NCBI GenBank assembly: GCA_947476555.1
Contig: CANJRI010000001.1
Location: 1-64,000, forward strand
Source of the DNA: Caulobacteraceae bacterium
GTDB lineage: Bacteria; Pseudomonadota; Alphaproteobacteria; Caulobacterales; Caulobacteraceae
Direction of reading: 5' to 3'
Length of the DNA stretch: 64,000 nt
Numbering within the stretch: position 1 is the first letter of the stretch; each line of letters starts with the position of its first letter. Below are positions 63,986 to 64,000 of this stretch, piece after piece. The notes beneath the pieces are model-generated. The model made no database searches. It was not told the origin of the DNA and was given only the letters and a program-made list of their open reading frames with translations. The position numbers were made by a program, and so were the translations under genes.

Positions 63986-64000
63986 CAGGCGAGCCGGGTC
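63985..64000 (-). CDS. last codons of an upstream gene, probably methionyl-tRNA formyltransferase
   Basis: A TGA at 63987-63985 overlaps the truA ATG, and the four preceding codons encode T-R-L-A. In related genomes fmt precedes truA on the same strand, so this is probably its end. Five codons cannot prove it. Confidence 0.28.

Noticed and set aside
1..64000. CRISPR arrays, insertion sequences, toxin-antitoxin pairs and complete defence islands
   Set aside because: No regularly spaced repeats, no transposase genes with terminal repeats and no recognisable paired toxin-antitoxin or multi-gene defence operon were seen.

Overview
The window is 64 kb of dense, high-GC bacterial chromosome. Gene content and order point to an alphaproteobacterium of the Caulobacterales (Caulobacter/Phenylobacterium type): rpmH-rnpA-yidC-engB running towards argB-HAD-dapD-dapE-truA, rluD-type gene-rpoH, phaR facing phaA/phaB, a SUF-type scaffold-yidD-thrS block, a DUF4908 protein, and many GTG/TTG starts with 4-nt ATGA/GTGA/TTGA overlaps. 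The genus is an inference from content; no marker gene fixes it.

Layout. (1) 1-3050 is an accessory segment at the 3' end of a tRNA-Arg(ACG) gene. It holds a subtilisin-like protease whose catalytic half is strikingly AT-rich but whose C-terminal RTX half is high GC, a macro-domain protein, and what looks like the C-terminal remnant of a tyrosine integrase directly beside the tRNA. (2) 3250-16300 is core metabolism and signalling: gamma-glutamyltransferase, a sensor kinase, a coupled sixA-like/DUF952/pyrD run, metX-metW, a PII protein, gloB, and the PHB genes phaB, phaA and phaR. (3) 16361-24440 is envelope-related: a lipoprotein with two DUF1566 domains, a polyprenyl-phosphate-sugar-synthase-like GT2 beside an ArnT-like GT39, then a GT2/methyltransferase pair downstream of thrS. 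(4) 24444-39552 is housekeeping (yidD, Fe-S scaffold, cysS, folE, hisI, rluD-like, rpoH, purA, threonine dehydratase-like) with a PhoD-type phosphatase, an encapsulated-ferritin-family protein lacking an encapsulin neighbour, and a Cache-type gene interrupted by an in-frame TAG. (5) 39558-45156 is a three-gene translationally coupled RND efflux operon. (6) 45382-51599 holds an M28 peptidase, a DUF72 protein, a second RTX protein whose last ~165 residues match the tail of the protease in region 1, a TetR regulator coupled to an HSL-type esterase, and a methionine aminopeptidase. (7) 51657-54673 is rpmH-rnpA-yidC-engB. (8) 54675-59151 is a four-gene block: two paralogous TPR + heptosyltransferase-like proteins flanking a DxD glycosyltransferase and a Crp/Fnr regulator. 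(9) 59155-64000 is argB, a HAD phosphatase, dapD, dapE, a DUF4431-like secreted protein and truA, with the last codons of a further gene (probably fmt) at the right edge.

The most interesting leads are the mosaic RTX protease and its shared secretion cassette, the integrase scar at the tRNA, the orphan EncFtn-like ferritin, the TAG-interrupted Cache gene, the duplicated TPR-glycosyltransferase block and a 24-bp inverted repeat between the efflux operon and the M28 peptidase. No CRISPR array, insertion sequence or complete novel multi-gene defence system was seen. Long antisense reading frames opposite the real genes are treated as GC-driven shadows. Apart from the 290-base stretch 2760-3050 (described as an integrase remnant) there is no gap near 300 bases without a gene except 34712-34998, the leader of rpoH.
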